This document shows positions 1 through 15,100 of a DNA stretch of 64,000 nucleotides, piece after piece. Made by a program: the position numbers and the translations under genes. Source of the DNA: Tubiluchus corallicola (lineage: Eukaryota > Priapulida > Priapulimorpha > Priapulimorphida > Tubiluchidae); the NCBI GenBank assembly GCA_030141605.1, contig JAQGDQ010000282.1:62001-126000 (forward strand). Direction: 5' to 3'. Under the pieces are notes generated by a model. The model saw nothing but the letters and a program-made list of their open reading frames with translations. It ran no database searches and was not told the DNA's origin. The first letter of the stretch is position 1, and every line of letters begins with the position of its first letter.

Positions 1-560
1 TGTTCTGGACCCCCATTTTTCGATTTTTGCCCGTAGCAGAAATTTTTCCTGTGCATGGATGTCCCATATTTTGTGATGTGCAAGACCACACCCCGCCTAG
101 CAACATACCAAATATTGTGACCCTAGCTCAAAAACTGTGGGAGCAGTTGGATCATAAAGAAAATAAAGACCCGCCTGCTCCGTGACCTTTGATCCGGAAA
201 CTCCGGTCACATGCATACGTAGATAACTTTGCCTAGAGAGTGTACCCTGTGAGTTTTGTGTCCAATTGGAGGATCCCAAATTTTGCATTTTGGCCCCTCA
301 CCTGGGCATTTAAAACTTGCCAGCTTTTTAAAACCCCAGGTGCACATCTACCCCATAGTACGCAAATACTTGTGAAAAAAATTTTGCAAAAACCCAAAAG
401 TCCTAGGAGGAGTTGCGAGCTAAAGGAAAAACTGACCAATGCCCACTGCCTTTCCACCCTTGACCGTTGGTCAGCAGTTGCTATACTGTTGTTCGTGGCC
501 CGCCAAGGGCTACCAACCCTGTGAGTTTAGTGAACCTAGCTTGCAAGGCTTACGAGTTAT
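1..560. repeat. GC-richer block, probable interspersed repeat fragment
   Basis: This block is clearly less AT-rich than the sequence after about 560. It contains a short hairpin near 190-210 (CCGGA, AAC, TCCGG). Its short open frames on both strands show no recognisable protein. It looks like the end of an interspersed element cut by the window edge, but I cannot name a family. If the exchanger gene extends to the left, this lies in one of its introns. Confidence 0.3.
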
Positions 561-949
561 TAAGCGTTAAAGTGGTGGAGAATAAATAATAATAAATCAT
601 AATAAATCAAGTTTTTGCTATCTTAGTTAATTTCATAAAGTTTTTGATTTCGAAGTTAAGAATTATATATAGTGATGTAAATTTAAAATTATTGGTAATT
701 CTAACTGAAATTTTAAAAACATATGACTTAGGCACATATATTTACTGCCTAATATCCAGTATGAGTCATGGAACTAAATGGGTGAGGTATATAAAGTAGA
801 AATAGGACCTATTTTTGCAGAGGGATTGTGTAATCTGGTGATCAAGCCTAATGAGTTCTACTTAGATTTCCAGATTTAAACCTAAATTTGCTTTCCGATC
901 TTTTGTTTGTTTATCACAATAATAACTTTAAAATTAAGTTCACGCTGCT

Positions 950-1740
950 ATATCAGGTGACGCAAAAAATGTGCGGAAGTTTTGATCACAATTTAGAAAA
1001 AAAAAATAAATCAATTAAAGATTGTCACACTGATGTTACAGACACCTACGTATGAACATCAAAAATTTTAAGTCATTCCTTTAGATTTTTCAAAAAAATA
1101 TAGACGTTTTAAAACAACAAATCAACAAATAAATGTGGGAAAACTTTGTATGTCACTGTTGTTGAAATTTACGAAAAGTGCTCTTTCTGTCCACCATTTT
1201 CATCGCAAACTAGATGAAGACATTTCTTCCAGTAGCTTACACCGTTTCTCACTTCTTCAAGCGAGGTGTAATTGCAGCACTCAACGTTTTTTGCCTTTAG
1301 TTCCTCTGCCCCCAACAGTTTGTACAGTCACTTTCTCTCTAAGGGAATTCCAGATACCATAATCCAGAGGGTAAAAGTCCCATTTTTTTTCTTTGCCATA
1401 AACCTTTATCAGTGCTTTATATTCTGTCATGATAACCATGAAGTAGACTAGTTAGTTCCTTTATTGTTTTGCTTCATGTACAGTGAGTGCTTTATACGTC
1501 ACTGAACGTGGCTGTTTTTCAGTCGATGATTGATGATTAGCTGACATTGTTTCAGCTTGTAATTTTTTAACGTGAAAAGCTTTTCGGTTACAACCTAAAA
1601 ACCACCAAAACTATAAGCTTGTAACTTTCCCAGCCAAAAATTAATGTATTGTAATATCGTACTGTGAAATTCGTAGACCACTTGCTTCTGATATCATTGT
1701 AGTCTAAACTTGTGCACTTTTTTTCTGTGCCACCCGATAT
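950..1740 (+). mobile_element. Non-autonomous TIR DNA element, full-length copy 1
   Basis: The left end reads ATATCAGGTGACGCAAAAAA and the reverse complement of the right end reads ATATCGGGTGGCACAGAAAA, so about 25 bp of imperfect terminal inverted repeat bounds a 791-bp unit. ATAT flanks both ends and could be a target-site duplication. No transposase frame is visible; the frame at 1135-1362 lies inside the element and resembles no transposase I know. Related partial copies occur at 10449-11035 (same orientation) and 25943-26530 (reverse). The superfamily is undecided. Confidence 0.75.
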
Positions 1741-3126
1741 AAATAAATAGTGCAGTAAATATGGTAATAACAGTGTAGGCAGAATTTATGTCATTTTGTT
1801 TTCAAATGATATTGTCAAAGAATAGTGATTGAGTGAACTGATTCAGTGGCAGCGACAGTAACAGATCCTTTAAGGAAGTTTATGCTCTGATTGAGTCTCA
1901 AATTAACACTCCTGACTGACATTAGTTAATGTCAAGTTCTGGCTGTTGATCACATTTAAAAGAAACTGTCAAGCAAGTATAGAATGTGGCGGCGTATTCT
2001 TGCAGAAACTGCGTCACTAGTGCACTGATTGCGGCACGAACTTGCGTGGCATTTGATGCAGTTGTAAATGCTTCTCAGCTTAACATTCTCGTTTGTATAT
2101 CATACTTTGATAGTCACACCTGTTTCTAGACAAACTATAATTTTTGGAAAGAACTGTGCGAAAATTGTCATTTTGGAGTTTTTTGCATGCAATTCCTCCT
2201 GATGGTCCTCTATTTTGAAAAATAAGCCATCAATGAAACCACACTAGAGAGAGAGCAATCTGTGCAAATTATGAATGGTGCTGCCTTTTGATAATCTGGT
2301 ACAATTAATATGTAAGATGCTGAGGGCACTCTCAGTATCATGTACACAATCTGTCGTTACATAATTGGATGATGATGCTGATTTCTAGTGCAGAAGCTTT
2401 CCTTTCTTTGACTTGTTTATTAGAGCGCATTTATGACTAAACACGCATTTTTTAATGTTCACTCACTATTGTTTCAGTGAATAAACAAATTTCTCTAAAT
2501 ACTGTATGCACACTTCTCAAAGACTATATGTACAAAGTCTGTATTAATGGTGCAAGATATTTCTTAAGAAATTGTTAGGTAAATAGAGTTTTCTAACATC
2601 CCACGCAATAAAAAACTACCTTTTACCATCTTAATAAGATTAGATATTATGGAAAATTAGTTCAGTTCCACTTTTTTCTTTATGAAATTTTATTTTGGTA
2701 TTAAAAATAAAATACCTGTTTTATGTCTACTGTCGAGTGTCAGTTTTCTTGACATTTTGAGGGAAACATAGCTCAATATCTTTTTGAGATATTGATTTCT
2801 AAATTTTGATTTCTGAAGTTTGATTTGATTTTGATTAAATCGATGTCTGTTTTGATGCCTGACACTTCTACAACTTATTTCTGAATTTCAGTTTGATATT
2901 TAAAGTTAATGTCTGATCCATCATTTTATTGCAGTCCTCATGAGCAATTTAGCTGATGCTAGCTTTTTCATATTTTGTTTTTCAATTTTCATGTTGACAA
3001 TTTAACATAGAAAAAGTTACCATTCAGTAGTTATGGGTAAGTTGTAATATTCTTTATCCCCTATGTTTGTATTTTAGTACAAATTATTTCCCATTTCTTT
3101 TTATCCAGCTTTGATATCTTCTTTAG
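1741..3126. other. Non-coding, no gene seen (probable exchanger intron)
   Basis: AT-rich sequence without a supportable exon on either strand. Around 2740-2860 it has low-complexity GATTTGATTTTGATT-like runs. It ends in the pyrimidine-rich 3' splice site (cttctttag) that opens the first visible exon of the Na+/H+ exchanger at 3127. Confidence 0.5.
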
Positions 3127-6100
3127 GTTTTGTATCACATGTTTGAAGCATACGTGGAAATTGGTAAAGAGAAGATATTGGCAGTGGACATCATCGCTGG
3201 CGTCTGCTCGTTCTTTGTTGTTGGACTCGGTGGTACATTAATTGGTGTTCTGTTTGGCTTTACCACTGGCTTCATTACTCGGTTCACCCAGCACCTGCGA
3301 GTTATTGAACCTATTTACGTATTCCTCATGGGTTACATGTCATATTTAACTGCCGAAATGTTTCACTTGTCCGGCATAATGGCGTATGTATACCTCTTTT
3401 TTTTCATATATAAAATTCTGGCTACTGAATCAGTCTCTGAGTTCATTGTGTTTTTCATGCACTTTTTCATCTTATTCTCATTGGGCTTTGTTCTACAGAA
3501 AGCGTGAGCCTAATTGCTAATTTGGAATGGAATCCATGCTCTTTGATTCTTTCTTTAAGTAGGCTTACACTTCGTGGTGCAGAGGGCTCCTGTAGCTGGT
3601 ATTGCAAGTCATTTTCACGAAGTTACCAGATAAATTAATATAAAGGGGCAGTGCTACATCTTTAAATTTATCATATCTTAGCTTGGTTTTTATAACTAAT
3701 AAATTACAATTTTGGATGCACTGTTGTGTTTGCCAGGTAGCAGTAGTGAGCGACGATGTCGCTATAACAAATTTGATAAATTTTTCCGAATGCTCACTAC
3801 CACCATCTGTCAAACTCGTCTAGATGAAGCATCAAACGTCTTGCAGCAAGCTATGAAAATTGTCAAAATAATTGTACGGCAAGCTTTAACAGCCCACAAA
3901 CATAACAGGGGCTATAAATAAAACCATTGATGTAACCGAGAACATGAGGAGATGTTCGTTACAGGTCTCTCTTTATATTGCTATTTATTGCACCATCAGC
4001 TTAGTCATTTTTTAGGGACCATGTTGTTCACGGTCATAATAAAAATGCGGGTGTTATAAGAAAAAGTAATGTTTTTGGACAAGATCCTCTGCTACATACT
4101 TCAGTTGCTCGGAAATTTTTATTTTAAGTCATACCTGTGGAGCTAAAAAGTCCCCAGTTGCATACTGTAGACATAAGTTTTCGTTGTGTGTTTCCGTGTG
4201 TCATTCATCCATAATGAGAAATAAAAGCGCAATTCTGTTTTATGAGTGTTCTCTTAAATTTATTCTAAATGTAAACTATTTTGTCTAAATTTTCTTCATT
4301 ATTTTGCATCATCATTGTTGGGTTACGTGGTTACAACATAATTTTATAAGCAGATCTGATGCCAGTCTCTTTTTCATTCTCATTTTCCCTGTAATCAGTT
4401 TGTAGCCACTTTTTAAACTGTGATGTCACAATAGAGTAACTTTGTATTCTAAATTTTTGGGATAAAACAGATTCTATGACAATGCTAAATGGCATTCTAA
4501 ATGATCTGTGTAGTCAGTTGGGCAGAAAAACTCAATATTCAAGTAACCTATTGCTTCAAATTCCAGACTAGTTTATTAATGGACAAGGACATTGAATGAT
4601 GTGAAAAACAAAATCGGCCTAATAGTCTGTTCCTGCCATGATGGCATTGTTGAGTGACAGTTAGTATAAATTAGTGTTATTGATTGCTGCACATGTGGGA
4701 AATGTGCCGCAGTAAAATATGTGCAGCCGTGAAATACCTGATGATTATTTTCTACAAGTGCATTAAGATATCGTAACATTTACAGTTTTGTAATTATATC
4801 TTGTCACACTGCTCTGTTTTACAAAGTCAGTCAGCAGCCGTTTCCAATAGCTTGAAAGCTTATCAGTTTATCGAGTTATGTACAAGTTTAATTTCTATTC
4901 GTTAGCAATTCAAGACTGGCCAGTAATTGAGTAGTCTGTCCCTTTATAATGTTCAGCTACAGTTCACAAAAGATTTATAATAAATGATTATTAACTGCAT
5001 TAATCTAGCTAGACCAGTGCTCAAGATGTGGGATTAATATTTTCTTTAACTAATGGAACAGGTTTTTAACTAAACATTAATATAGGTGTGTTATTTTCTT
5101 AGCTTTTGTCACATTATTAGATGGCTCACTCTGACAGCATTAAGTTTGCTTAGCTTAGTTTTATTTAGGATTTTATTCCCATCATTCTTATGTGTTTAGA
5201 TTGCGGCATTCAACCTTTGAACAGTTATGTGCTTGCCATAACTTTGATGCATGTTATACCAGCATGAGTAACCGAAAAAACAAGTTTTTCCTTTACACTT
5301 TTTTCAAAAGTTGTAAATTAATATATGTAGTATAGTAATGCTACATCGTAGGCGGACAGAATTGTGCACCTTATCGTTTATGTTTGTTGACACAGCATTT
5401 TAATGCTAATCTACCTCCAATCACTGTGAAGTAAGTGGGTGGTGCCATGTAGTGAGGAATGTGATTAGCTTCAACAAGATTTTATTTACATATGCCTTGC
5501 AAAACCTCTAGAGTCTAGACTTATAAATGTGAAATTAGGGTCATTTCACAGTCATTCATTCAGTTATGTTCCAACCTTAATCAATGTCAAACTTGCTCAA
5601 CACCAGCAAGTATATCATGAACTACGCTGACAACAAATTTTGACTACAGCACAACCTATAACATCAGCAACAATAACAACGGCTGGCCACCGACGCCAGT
5701 CGGCACGTGCTGCATTACAGTAAATGACATTGGATTAATAAAAATGCACTGTTTGTGCTTTAGGGCTACATTTTGTGGCATCAGTATGCGTCAGTACGTT
5801 GAGGCTAATGTCTCTCAGAAATCTCATACTACAATCAAGTACTGGTTGAAGATGCTGAGCTCGTGCAGTGAGACTATTATATTTATGTTTTTGGGCATGT
5901 CGACTGTGACTAAAAATCATGAGTGGAACACATGGTTCGTCCTCTTCACTCTCGTTTTCTGCTTTGTGTACCGTGCCTTAGGTAATTTATTTAAATGTTG
6001 TCCCTTAGAGTAGAAGTTAGTAATCAAGATTAATGGATGTTTTTAAGGGGAAGCCTTTTCTGACATTCTTTGCAAACATGGTTCCCTCTGTTTTATATCT

Positions 6101-9100
6101 TGGGAGTAACAATCCTCTCCTGACAATAGAGAAGTAACCGAGAGGCCTGACTACATTTGTGGAGATTCATCTGTGTTGGGAAGATTAATATGCTTAGTTC
6201 TAGGACAAAGCACAATTTTAAGTGTTTGCTAAATTAACAAAGGAGTGATTTCTATCCAAACAATGGACGACAACTTTATTTCTCAAAACTACACAAGCAT
6301 AGCTGTTAAAACCACATGTAATATTGCTCAAGCACTTCTGCTTCGAAAACTTATTTTATAGGTATGTAGAGGTGTTTGAAGATTGGCTATCAAGGATTAA
6401 ATTTATTTCATTGCTTATGATGTATCGTCTGTCATGTGATATTAGCGACTTCTAAAACCTCGAATGTACTTTGTGAATATGATATTATAAATGTGAAATA
6501 TGTCATTTTTATGGTTTAACGTTATAGTAAATTATCTTATAGGAGGATTTACTTCAGTGAAGTGAACATTTCTCTTTGTTTACCTTTAAATGTCAACACT
6601 CCATTAATGTTAAATTTGAACAATGTTTTAGGACTATTTGTTTGGATATGAATTTGTTGAAAATTAATTACTATGTTGAAATATGGTAATTAAATATAAC
6701 TGCAGTATGCAATTGAGTAAAGTTTCTTCAATTTGTAGTTATAACTCTGGTCTTTGTTGTTCCAGGAGTAGTGACTTTCACATTTGGTGCCAACAAGATT
6801 CGACTGAATCGTCTCAATAAAGTTGAACAGTTCATCATGGCTTATGGCGGTATCCGTGGTGCCGTCTCATTCTCACTCGTAATCTTGCTTAATGTTCACT
6901 TAATCTCCCAAGAGATGAAGGAGATATTCACAACAGCTACAATTGCTGTCGTTTTCGTAACCATATTTATTCAGGTCAGTTAATTATAATAATTAAGCAC
7001 ACATTAAGCTACCTCTTGACTACTGCTGCACTTAGTTGTGCTATGCTATTGATTTTCGTCGTAATTTTGATAGTGACTAGATTTTGATAAATGACGATGT
7101 AAATACCTGATACAAAAAATAAAATTTTAGTTTTTCCATTAGTAGTTTTTTACCAATATAAGATACTTGCTTTGAAAATTTTAATATTGCAACAGTGCAC
7201 AATGTCTTCTAAGTTATCCAATTAATGTTAAGCAGCAAGTTTGACGGCAGATAACGAATCACGAACTAGGAAACGTGAGTTCAAATTGTAAAATTCAGTT
7301 TGTCATGCTTGCTGCAGTTTTTCCTTTGTAACGTGCCTGTTCCACGACGATGTATTTATCTTTGATTTTAATTTCATGCTTCATTGTTAAGTGATAAGCA
7401 TAGCATTGATTTCTGTCTGCTCTATGAACGCAAATGCTTTTGGCATTGATACAATTTCTGTTACACAGCTTTAACAAGACCAACATCCATCTAATGTGTG
7501 TGTAAGTAGACGTAAGTGTGTTACACATCAAGAAATCTAAAAGCAAAATTGAAATATTTCTTTATGTAGTAGTTTTTTGATTGAAATCTTTGAATCAAAA
7601 TGATTTGAATAGATGATGCTGTATTTCGTTATTGATTCATATCAAAGCTAACATTTTGTTGTCAGGTACTAAGCAGTTAAGTTTCTGAATGCATTTGCTC
7701 TTCGTAGTAATTTACATGTGGAGCAAAAGTGATGGACTTCCCCACAGGAAACCATTGACTGTAGCTACTGATTTAATTTTTGTGTTTTAGTTTTGAAAGT
7801 GACTTTTAACGGGCATACTTGCAAGGACAGTTAGGTAGGAAATGACTGGAAAAGATAAATGTTTTCATAGGGGCTTGACGTTGTATCTGATAAGCATTGA
7901 TGAGAAATGTGTCTGTTTTGGTGCACGTATTCTTTGCCTTTTCCACATCTTTTCTTTAAATAAGCTTATAAGCTCAAGATAGTTTTCCTTGTTTTTATTC
8001 ATGATTGTATACAACTAATGAGATATGCACGTAAATCTGACAATTTAATGAGTGCTGCATTTATCTGCGAAATAGTCGTATTTTGTGCTTTATTATCCCT
8101 GTAAGAGCTTGGAGCCTCGGATATTGATTATGTACAGGAGATAACAAGATTTACTGCCTTTACACCTAGAATTATTGTTTGGTCAATAATCTCTGCAAAC
8201 AATTTCTATGAAATTGCATTTTTCAAACCAAACAAATCATAATGGTTGGCTAATGGAGCTAATCCATTTATGTATTTGTACAAAAGTAGTGATAATGTTA
8301 ATGGTGAATAAGTTGTTCAATAAATAGCTGTATTGTTAAAATATTTTCAAATGCAAATGTAGTCAGTCAGTGTGTGTCCATTTTGCCAAATATGAAAAAA
8401 ATGGTAAAGAAAACTGGTAAAGAGAGCTGAGATTTGAACCATTTCCTGAGCTAGATGTGATTTTGTTTTTAGCAACACATCATTTTGTAGACTACCAAAC
8501 TGCACGACCTTGGATAATTTCCTTTTTTCCAGCTTCTCCTTACCAAGTGCATTTACAGCTTTAGCTGGCTTCTTTAGCAAAGGCTGACATGTCTCCTCTT
8601 TTCAGGGTATTACAATAAAGCCTCTCGTGCAGATTTTGGACGTGAAAAGAGCAGATAAGCATAAACCAAGCATGAATGAAGAAATTCAGTCTCGGGTGAA
8701 TATACAAATTTATGCTCTTTTAATGAATATTCCACTGAAACAAGACACCACACATTTAATCTGCAATCTATTTAGGTAGCTTAAGCTGAACTGTTTTGCT
8801 TGCCTTTTCAGCTTAGGTGGTGGTTTTGTGATATTATTGCATACTGGAATAATGCTGTTTTGCTTGTCTTTAATATAATGCCGTGTCATCGTAACTGCTA
8901 TATTCTATTCGTAGCTGCTGTTTACCTATTCAGTGTACTTTTTCTAGATTCAAGTGAAGTGATTTACTATGTAATACACCATTGTGCTAATACATTGTAG
9001 GTTGGAAATGATTTTGTGATGGATTCCGCAGGGATTCATTACATAATTACTATCACTAGTATTAAATTTTATTTGCTCATTTAAAGCTTCCTTTGTATTT

Positions 9101-12100
9101 AATAATGATAAAATTAGTTGCTGAACTCGACAGCAATGCCAAGGAACTTTTGAAGGAATATGCGGCAATTATCGGGTTTTTAAGCTGGTTTAGAAAGGTT
9201 TCCGGTTTGATGATAGTTATTTTTTCTAGAATTAAAAAAGATTTGCAGCCACTGATCTCGATGCTTAATTTTTAAAACTTACTCTGAGCTAAAAATATGA
9301 TAAAGTCCAGTGAGTTGAGACATAAAAAACAATTATAGTCGTCAACTTTGTTTATAGATAATAATTTTAGTTTACTTGAATGATTATTATAATTATTGTG
9401 ATTTGATTTCAGTTCATGGACCACATAATGGCTGGTATTGAGGATATTGCTGGTCATCATGGACATCACTACTTAAGAGACATGTATGTGTGACAAAGGT
9501 TTCACGTCACCGTATTGACTTTTTTATCTAAGGCTAATTGTTTTCATTTATGACGAAAATGTAAAACTCAGTTAATGTCTATAAGTGACTGCATGCCATC
9601 TTAGTTTATTCAGTTTGAATGTTCAGGTGTTTTCATTGCTTCGTTTTTGCCAACGTTCAAACCTAAAATTATGGATTTGAATAATTCGCCGCTCCAACTA
9701 CATATGTTCTTTATCATTAAAACATTTGAAATGAAACAGCACAATTTAGTGCATTTCTATGCATAATTTTTAAACAAATTATAAGTGGTTTTACCGCTGC
9801 ACAAAATCAAGCAATATGCATGATCTTTGTGAGACTGCTTTTTATTTATGATTCTTAAATCCTTAAAAATGAATTCAAATTTGCTTTGGATTCGAAATCT
9901 TCATATTCAGTTTGATGATTCGTGTTCAGAGTCAAATATTCGATTCTGATTTGCTTTCTGATGGAGAATGCTCATCTATACTGCTAGGCTCGTGACTTTA
10001 GTATAAACGTTGTACGTGATTTTCTGGTACACTAGTCTGTAGGGTAGATTTGTCGTTTAAAAAAGTTATGATGCTGTTGCAAAAAGAAAGTTTTTATGGT
10101 GCTGTGATGTTCAAACCTTTGTTGTTATGAACAGACTAAACTTGCTGTTTACTCATTGAACTACTCGGTTGTTAAACAACTATGAGATACATGAAATTTA
10201 CGTGCAATCAGTAACAAGATAGATTAGACACACATTTTTGCCAGTGTTTCAAATTTTTTGTAGTACATATTTGAAGGGTTCACCAAAACTGACGCTAGAC
10301 TTTAATTTTGGATTTTTTTTTGTGTTCTTTTGGGGCCTTTACATTGTCCTGAAGATTTCCTGAAATGATTAAATGTCGTCAATAAATGTTTTTTGTCAGT
10401 CATCTTAAAAATCTAATAAATGGGTTATTGATTATAGGCTAATATAATCTGGTGGTACAAAAAATGTGCAGAACTTTTGATCATGATATTATAAGAAAAT
10501 AACGGAATCACTTCAAAATTATCACACTCGCATACATTTACGTATAAACACCAAAATTTTAGGTTATTTCCTTATATTTGACCAAAGTTTTACCACAATA
10601 AGTCAAAAATGTAAATGCCAGAAAAAGTGTTGTGTCACTATTGTTTAAATTTATAGCAAGTGCTCTATGTGTCTACAAATTTCACTGTAAACTAGACAAA
10701 GGCATTCTTCCAACAGCTGACACAGTTTCTCACTTTGGTCACAGTATTTTGTTACAACACCCAACAATTTTTATATTTAGTTCCTCTGCATAGACAAATG
10801 GCTCTGTGTAGCCATCGTACGTTTTCCAGAGGATTAAGTCCTTTTTTTACAACAAATCTTTATCAGTACTTTATCTTCTGTGGTGAAGATCATACTGTAA
10901 ATGTGCTTATTACTTTATTGTTTTACTGCCATGCATTAAGTGTTTTAAATACGTCAACACTGCTTTTTTCAATTGGTGATTAACTGGCGTTATTCCAGCA
11001 TTTTATTAACCTGCATAAGTTTTTCGGTGTTTGCCATGTTTTTAGTAAATGTTGCTATCTTTTATTTTAACGATTTTTGTAATGTTAAATGCTTTTGTGA
11101 AAAAATGTTAAATATTTTTCATTTTGTTAGGTTTGACTATTATGACCTAAAATACTTGTCACCGTTATTGATGCGAGATCCTCCTAAGGTGAGAAATCAG
11201 AAGATTGTGGAGACATTTACAAAACTTAGCTTGAAGGATGCGATGGATCATCTTGCTCGGCATGGCACTTTCACCTCTCTGGATGACGCATCTCTTTCTA
11301 AAATCATTCGTAATTACTCCTCTTCTGGTTTGAGCAAGTAAGTATTTACCGGTTTATAATTTGTGTCAAGTCATTCAGACTGCAGTTTTTCCTATATGTT
11401 GTGTTAGTGTTTGTAATATTTTAAAGAAGTCAGTACGCATCGGACATGCCCATATAATGGTATATGAAGTGTAAAAAACAGAAACTCGAAGCCTTTTTTA
11501 TTTGGCTCATGTCATATTTTAATAACGAAACTAGTAAAATGACAAAAGTAGTCATGTGTTAACAATCAAGCTGTTTAAAAATTGCAGAAAATCCCATTAA
11601 ATAGCTTGAATTGTTTTTTTAGCAAATTCCATGAAACGTTTGCAGAAAGTTTACTAGAGCCTAATTGTCACAGCCTAACATTTTCACAGCCTAATTGTGT
11701 TTTATTCCAGTCAAGTTGACATTGATGGTCTTGCTCATGAGGATAGCAATCCTGCAATTGACATGATGACTTTGGATGCACGATACACTCGCAAGCACGC
11801 TGATGATGCCAAAATGCATCATATGTTAACAGATTCGATGTTTGCACCTCGAAAGCGGGTAAATGGCCACTTCTAATATCTTTAACATAGAAATTGAAAT
11901 GTTTTTTTGTACTGCAACAGGAGCAACACATTTATGCCAATTCAAGTAGCAAGCACTGTTGCATGACTTCACTGGACCATAGGAAGTTGAAATTTTTCTA
12001 CATTTTGTAAAAATTATTGAATGTTAGGTATAAACCTACAAAGCTGGCATTTGCTCTTTAATCGTTAATATAAGTAGTATTATTACTATATCACTGTTTT

Positions 12101-15100
12101 TACTATAATTATAAAACCTGCAAAAATGTAGAAATTTCTAAGATGTACCACGGGTTAAAAGCTTCAGTTTAGAAACTTGTACTACACTTCTAACTTATAA
12201 GTTTAAGTTGCCGGCATGAGATCAGTAAACAAAGTGAGTGACCAGCCCCGCCCAGTCTTCTTGCTTTAATCCTGTGAAACTTGTAGTACTTCATTGACAA
12301 TTTTTTTGGGGATCACGAAGTAAGTTAAAAAGTTGGTGAATAGACACACTATCTGCTCTACTATAAGGTAAATTTCTTTGGCCACCTATATTCCAAAACC
12401 TGTAACAAAGTAGTTAAAGACATTCCATTCCAAATTTGAAAAGAGAATTATTTCGTCCGTAATATATTGTCTTGTTTTGGAGATACATGATTGCACTTCA
12501 TTGTACGCCACACCATTTATAATAATTTTCTTTTGCATGAACATTTGTGTTAACTTTCAGCACAAGACATATGAGCGGCATACACTGCAAGAAGTGGAAA
12601 ACCATCCTCCGTTTCATCATCACTACAGGCACAATCTCAGACACGTATTTTATGCGCATGATAAAAAGCATAGGAAGGCATCGTCTGTTTCAGGTATGAT
12701 AAAATAATGTAAGGTAAAATAAGGCAAAGCAAGACAGAGCAGGGCAAAACAATGCAAAGCAAGGCAAAAATATAAAACATGATATTTATTTATTATTTTT
12801 TTATTTGTCTTGCTGGCACCTTGCATTAAAATTGCATTAAAACTTCGAACAAAAATTTACATGCAGGCTTGGGAGTATACTAAATGCACAAGTTTACGCC
12901 TATTGCGACCTCATCAATCAGCTTAATCAACAGTTGTTATGGTACCATGAATGACATCGCCATCTGTTTATTTTTGAGAGAACAATTTTTTAAAGATATT
13001 TTAAAGTCATTACTGTATGAACAGAATAAGCCATTACAATAAGACAGATGAATAAACAATCATCAAATAAACTGTAGCAATGACAGTAACCAAGTTATGA
13101 AAAAAATGGTTTCCACCTCACATAAGAAATTTTCGGAATGCACATTTCTCTACTGAAACTTACACATTAACAGAAGCTTAAACTGAGCCAGATGAAACAA
13201 TCAAAAATTATATGATATGATATTATATCATATTACATTATATTACATTATATTATATAACATGATATGATGTGTTATGATATCATATGATATCATATGA
13301 TACGATATGTTATGATATTATATTACATTATATTATTAAATCAAATTAATATAATTAATTATGTTAAATAAAATTTAAATAAATTGTGAGCTGTGACTAT
13401 GAAAGCAAAATGTGTAAAGAATGAAATTGCTAATTTTAATGAGATCCAGTGGCGAGTTCAAATAGACAAAAAATTTTTTGCATATTGCAAATACATGAAA
13501 CTGTCAATCTGTGAATGACAGAGTATTGTTCAATTGACTACACTTTCTCCCATTGTTCCTAAAAAGCATGTAAGTGTTTTAAGATATTTCTAGAAACTTG
13601 AAACTGTAAAGGATATTGCCTTTTGGTGAGTAACAAGCTTGAAGTTTGATGAGTCTACGAAACCTTTTGTGCATTTTTTGCACTCGCATCTTTCAACTGA
13701 AAACTCGAATTACTAATAAAAACTCGATAAGAAAATAATTTTAAATTAAAAGAGCTTCTTTGTTAACACCCCATTGGAACAAAGTTGTAATCAAATACAA
13801 ACAAGACATTATGATTTATGCATATATTGAAACTTATTGCATTTCAGAAGGCTTTTTAGTTCCCATCTTTTTAGTGAATCCAAGAAAATTTTATGAGAAA
13901 AACCAACATGACTAATTAATGTTTATATTGTGAATTATTTTGCTATATTATTAGGTAACAACTTATATTGAGTGTTTGGTACTTCAGCTATTCATATAAA
14001 GGTCGTTGTTAATGTTGTCTAATGCTCTAAAATTTTGCATTGTTAGTTAATTTCACAGGCAGTGCAATGATGTCATTGGCAAACTTGCTGTGAAAACTAA
14101 CCTACAGTGATTTTTGATTTACTGAAGTGTCATGCATTCAACTTAAGTTGTTACTTAATGATATATAGAAATAATAGGTGACTTGTATAAACATTCTTTT
14201 GCCACACTTGTTTTTCTCATGGAATTTTCCTTGCATTTGCTGAAGAGATGGGATTTTCAGTTGTAAAGTATTTTATGTACCAAGTGCTTCACTTCTTGTA
14301 AATAGGTACATAATATCCATTTGGCAAAATATATCCACTGTTATATCCATCATATCTTTTTCCGCCATATACATCTCGGTTATATAAACTGCCCGGAGGT
14401 TGTACTCGAGGGTAACCATTGCTGTTGTTATTGCCTTCATAATTGCTCAAGTAACTACTTTGTTTCTGAACATATGGCTTGTATTCAGCTGAATAAACTG
14501 CAGGTGCATTGTCTCTTGAAAGCACAGCTTGACCTGGCCTGAAATTGTCACCATCACTATTTCCGCCATAACTGTTAGTATGAATTGCGCGCTGATGACC
14601 ATTATTAATTCCGTGTTCTGCAAAAGGAGATTTGACACTGCCATCGCCAACATATACAAGTGCTTGAGTTTGAATCATTTCATCATGTCTGTTATCAGGT
14701 GCATTGTCTCTTGAAAGCACAGCTTGACCTGGCCTGAAATTGTCACCATCACTATTTCCGCCATAACTGTTAGTATGAATTGCGCGCTGATGACCATTAT
14801 TAATTCCGTGTTCTGCAAAAGGAGATTTGACACTGTCATCGCCAACATATACAAGTGCTTGAGTTTGAATCATTTCATCATGTCTGTTATTGGGCCCAGC
14901 TGCTGGAGCATAGTGTGTTTCATCACCTTCAATGTTATCGTAACTTAAATCATCTCCATATACTCGTGCTTCAACCACTTTAAGAGGCACAATGCCATCA
15001 ACCATCTGACTACTTTCGTGAAGGTAATCGGCATCATGGAGAGTAGTATTATCATTGCCGTGGCTTCTGCCATATACTTGATGGCCAGAACGTCCTTGCT

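Noticed and set aside
6737-6765. Acceptor atttgtag at 6738 for exchanger exon 3
   Set aside because: It keeps frame, but it adds nine residues (VITLVFVVP pattern) absent from the family. The acceptor at 6765 gives the expected RALGVVTF join. A minor isoform is not excluded.
8420-8450. TTTGAACC word resembling a tRNA T-loop
   Set aside because: No matching acceptor, D or anticodon stems around it. No tRNA or rRNA gene was found in the window.
10735-11130. Frames of 82 and 122 codons before exchanger exon 6
   Set aside because: They translate the TIR element copy and the intron. Only 11131-11337 is exon.
14321-14948. Plus-strand frames, two of them nearly the same protein ([14 protein letters not shown]...)
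   Set aside because: Antisense shadows of the tandem 195-bp coding repeat.
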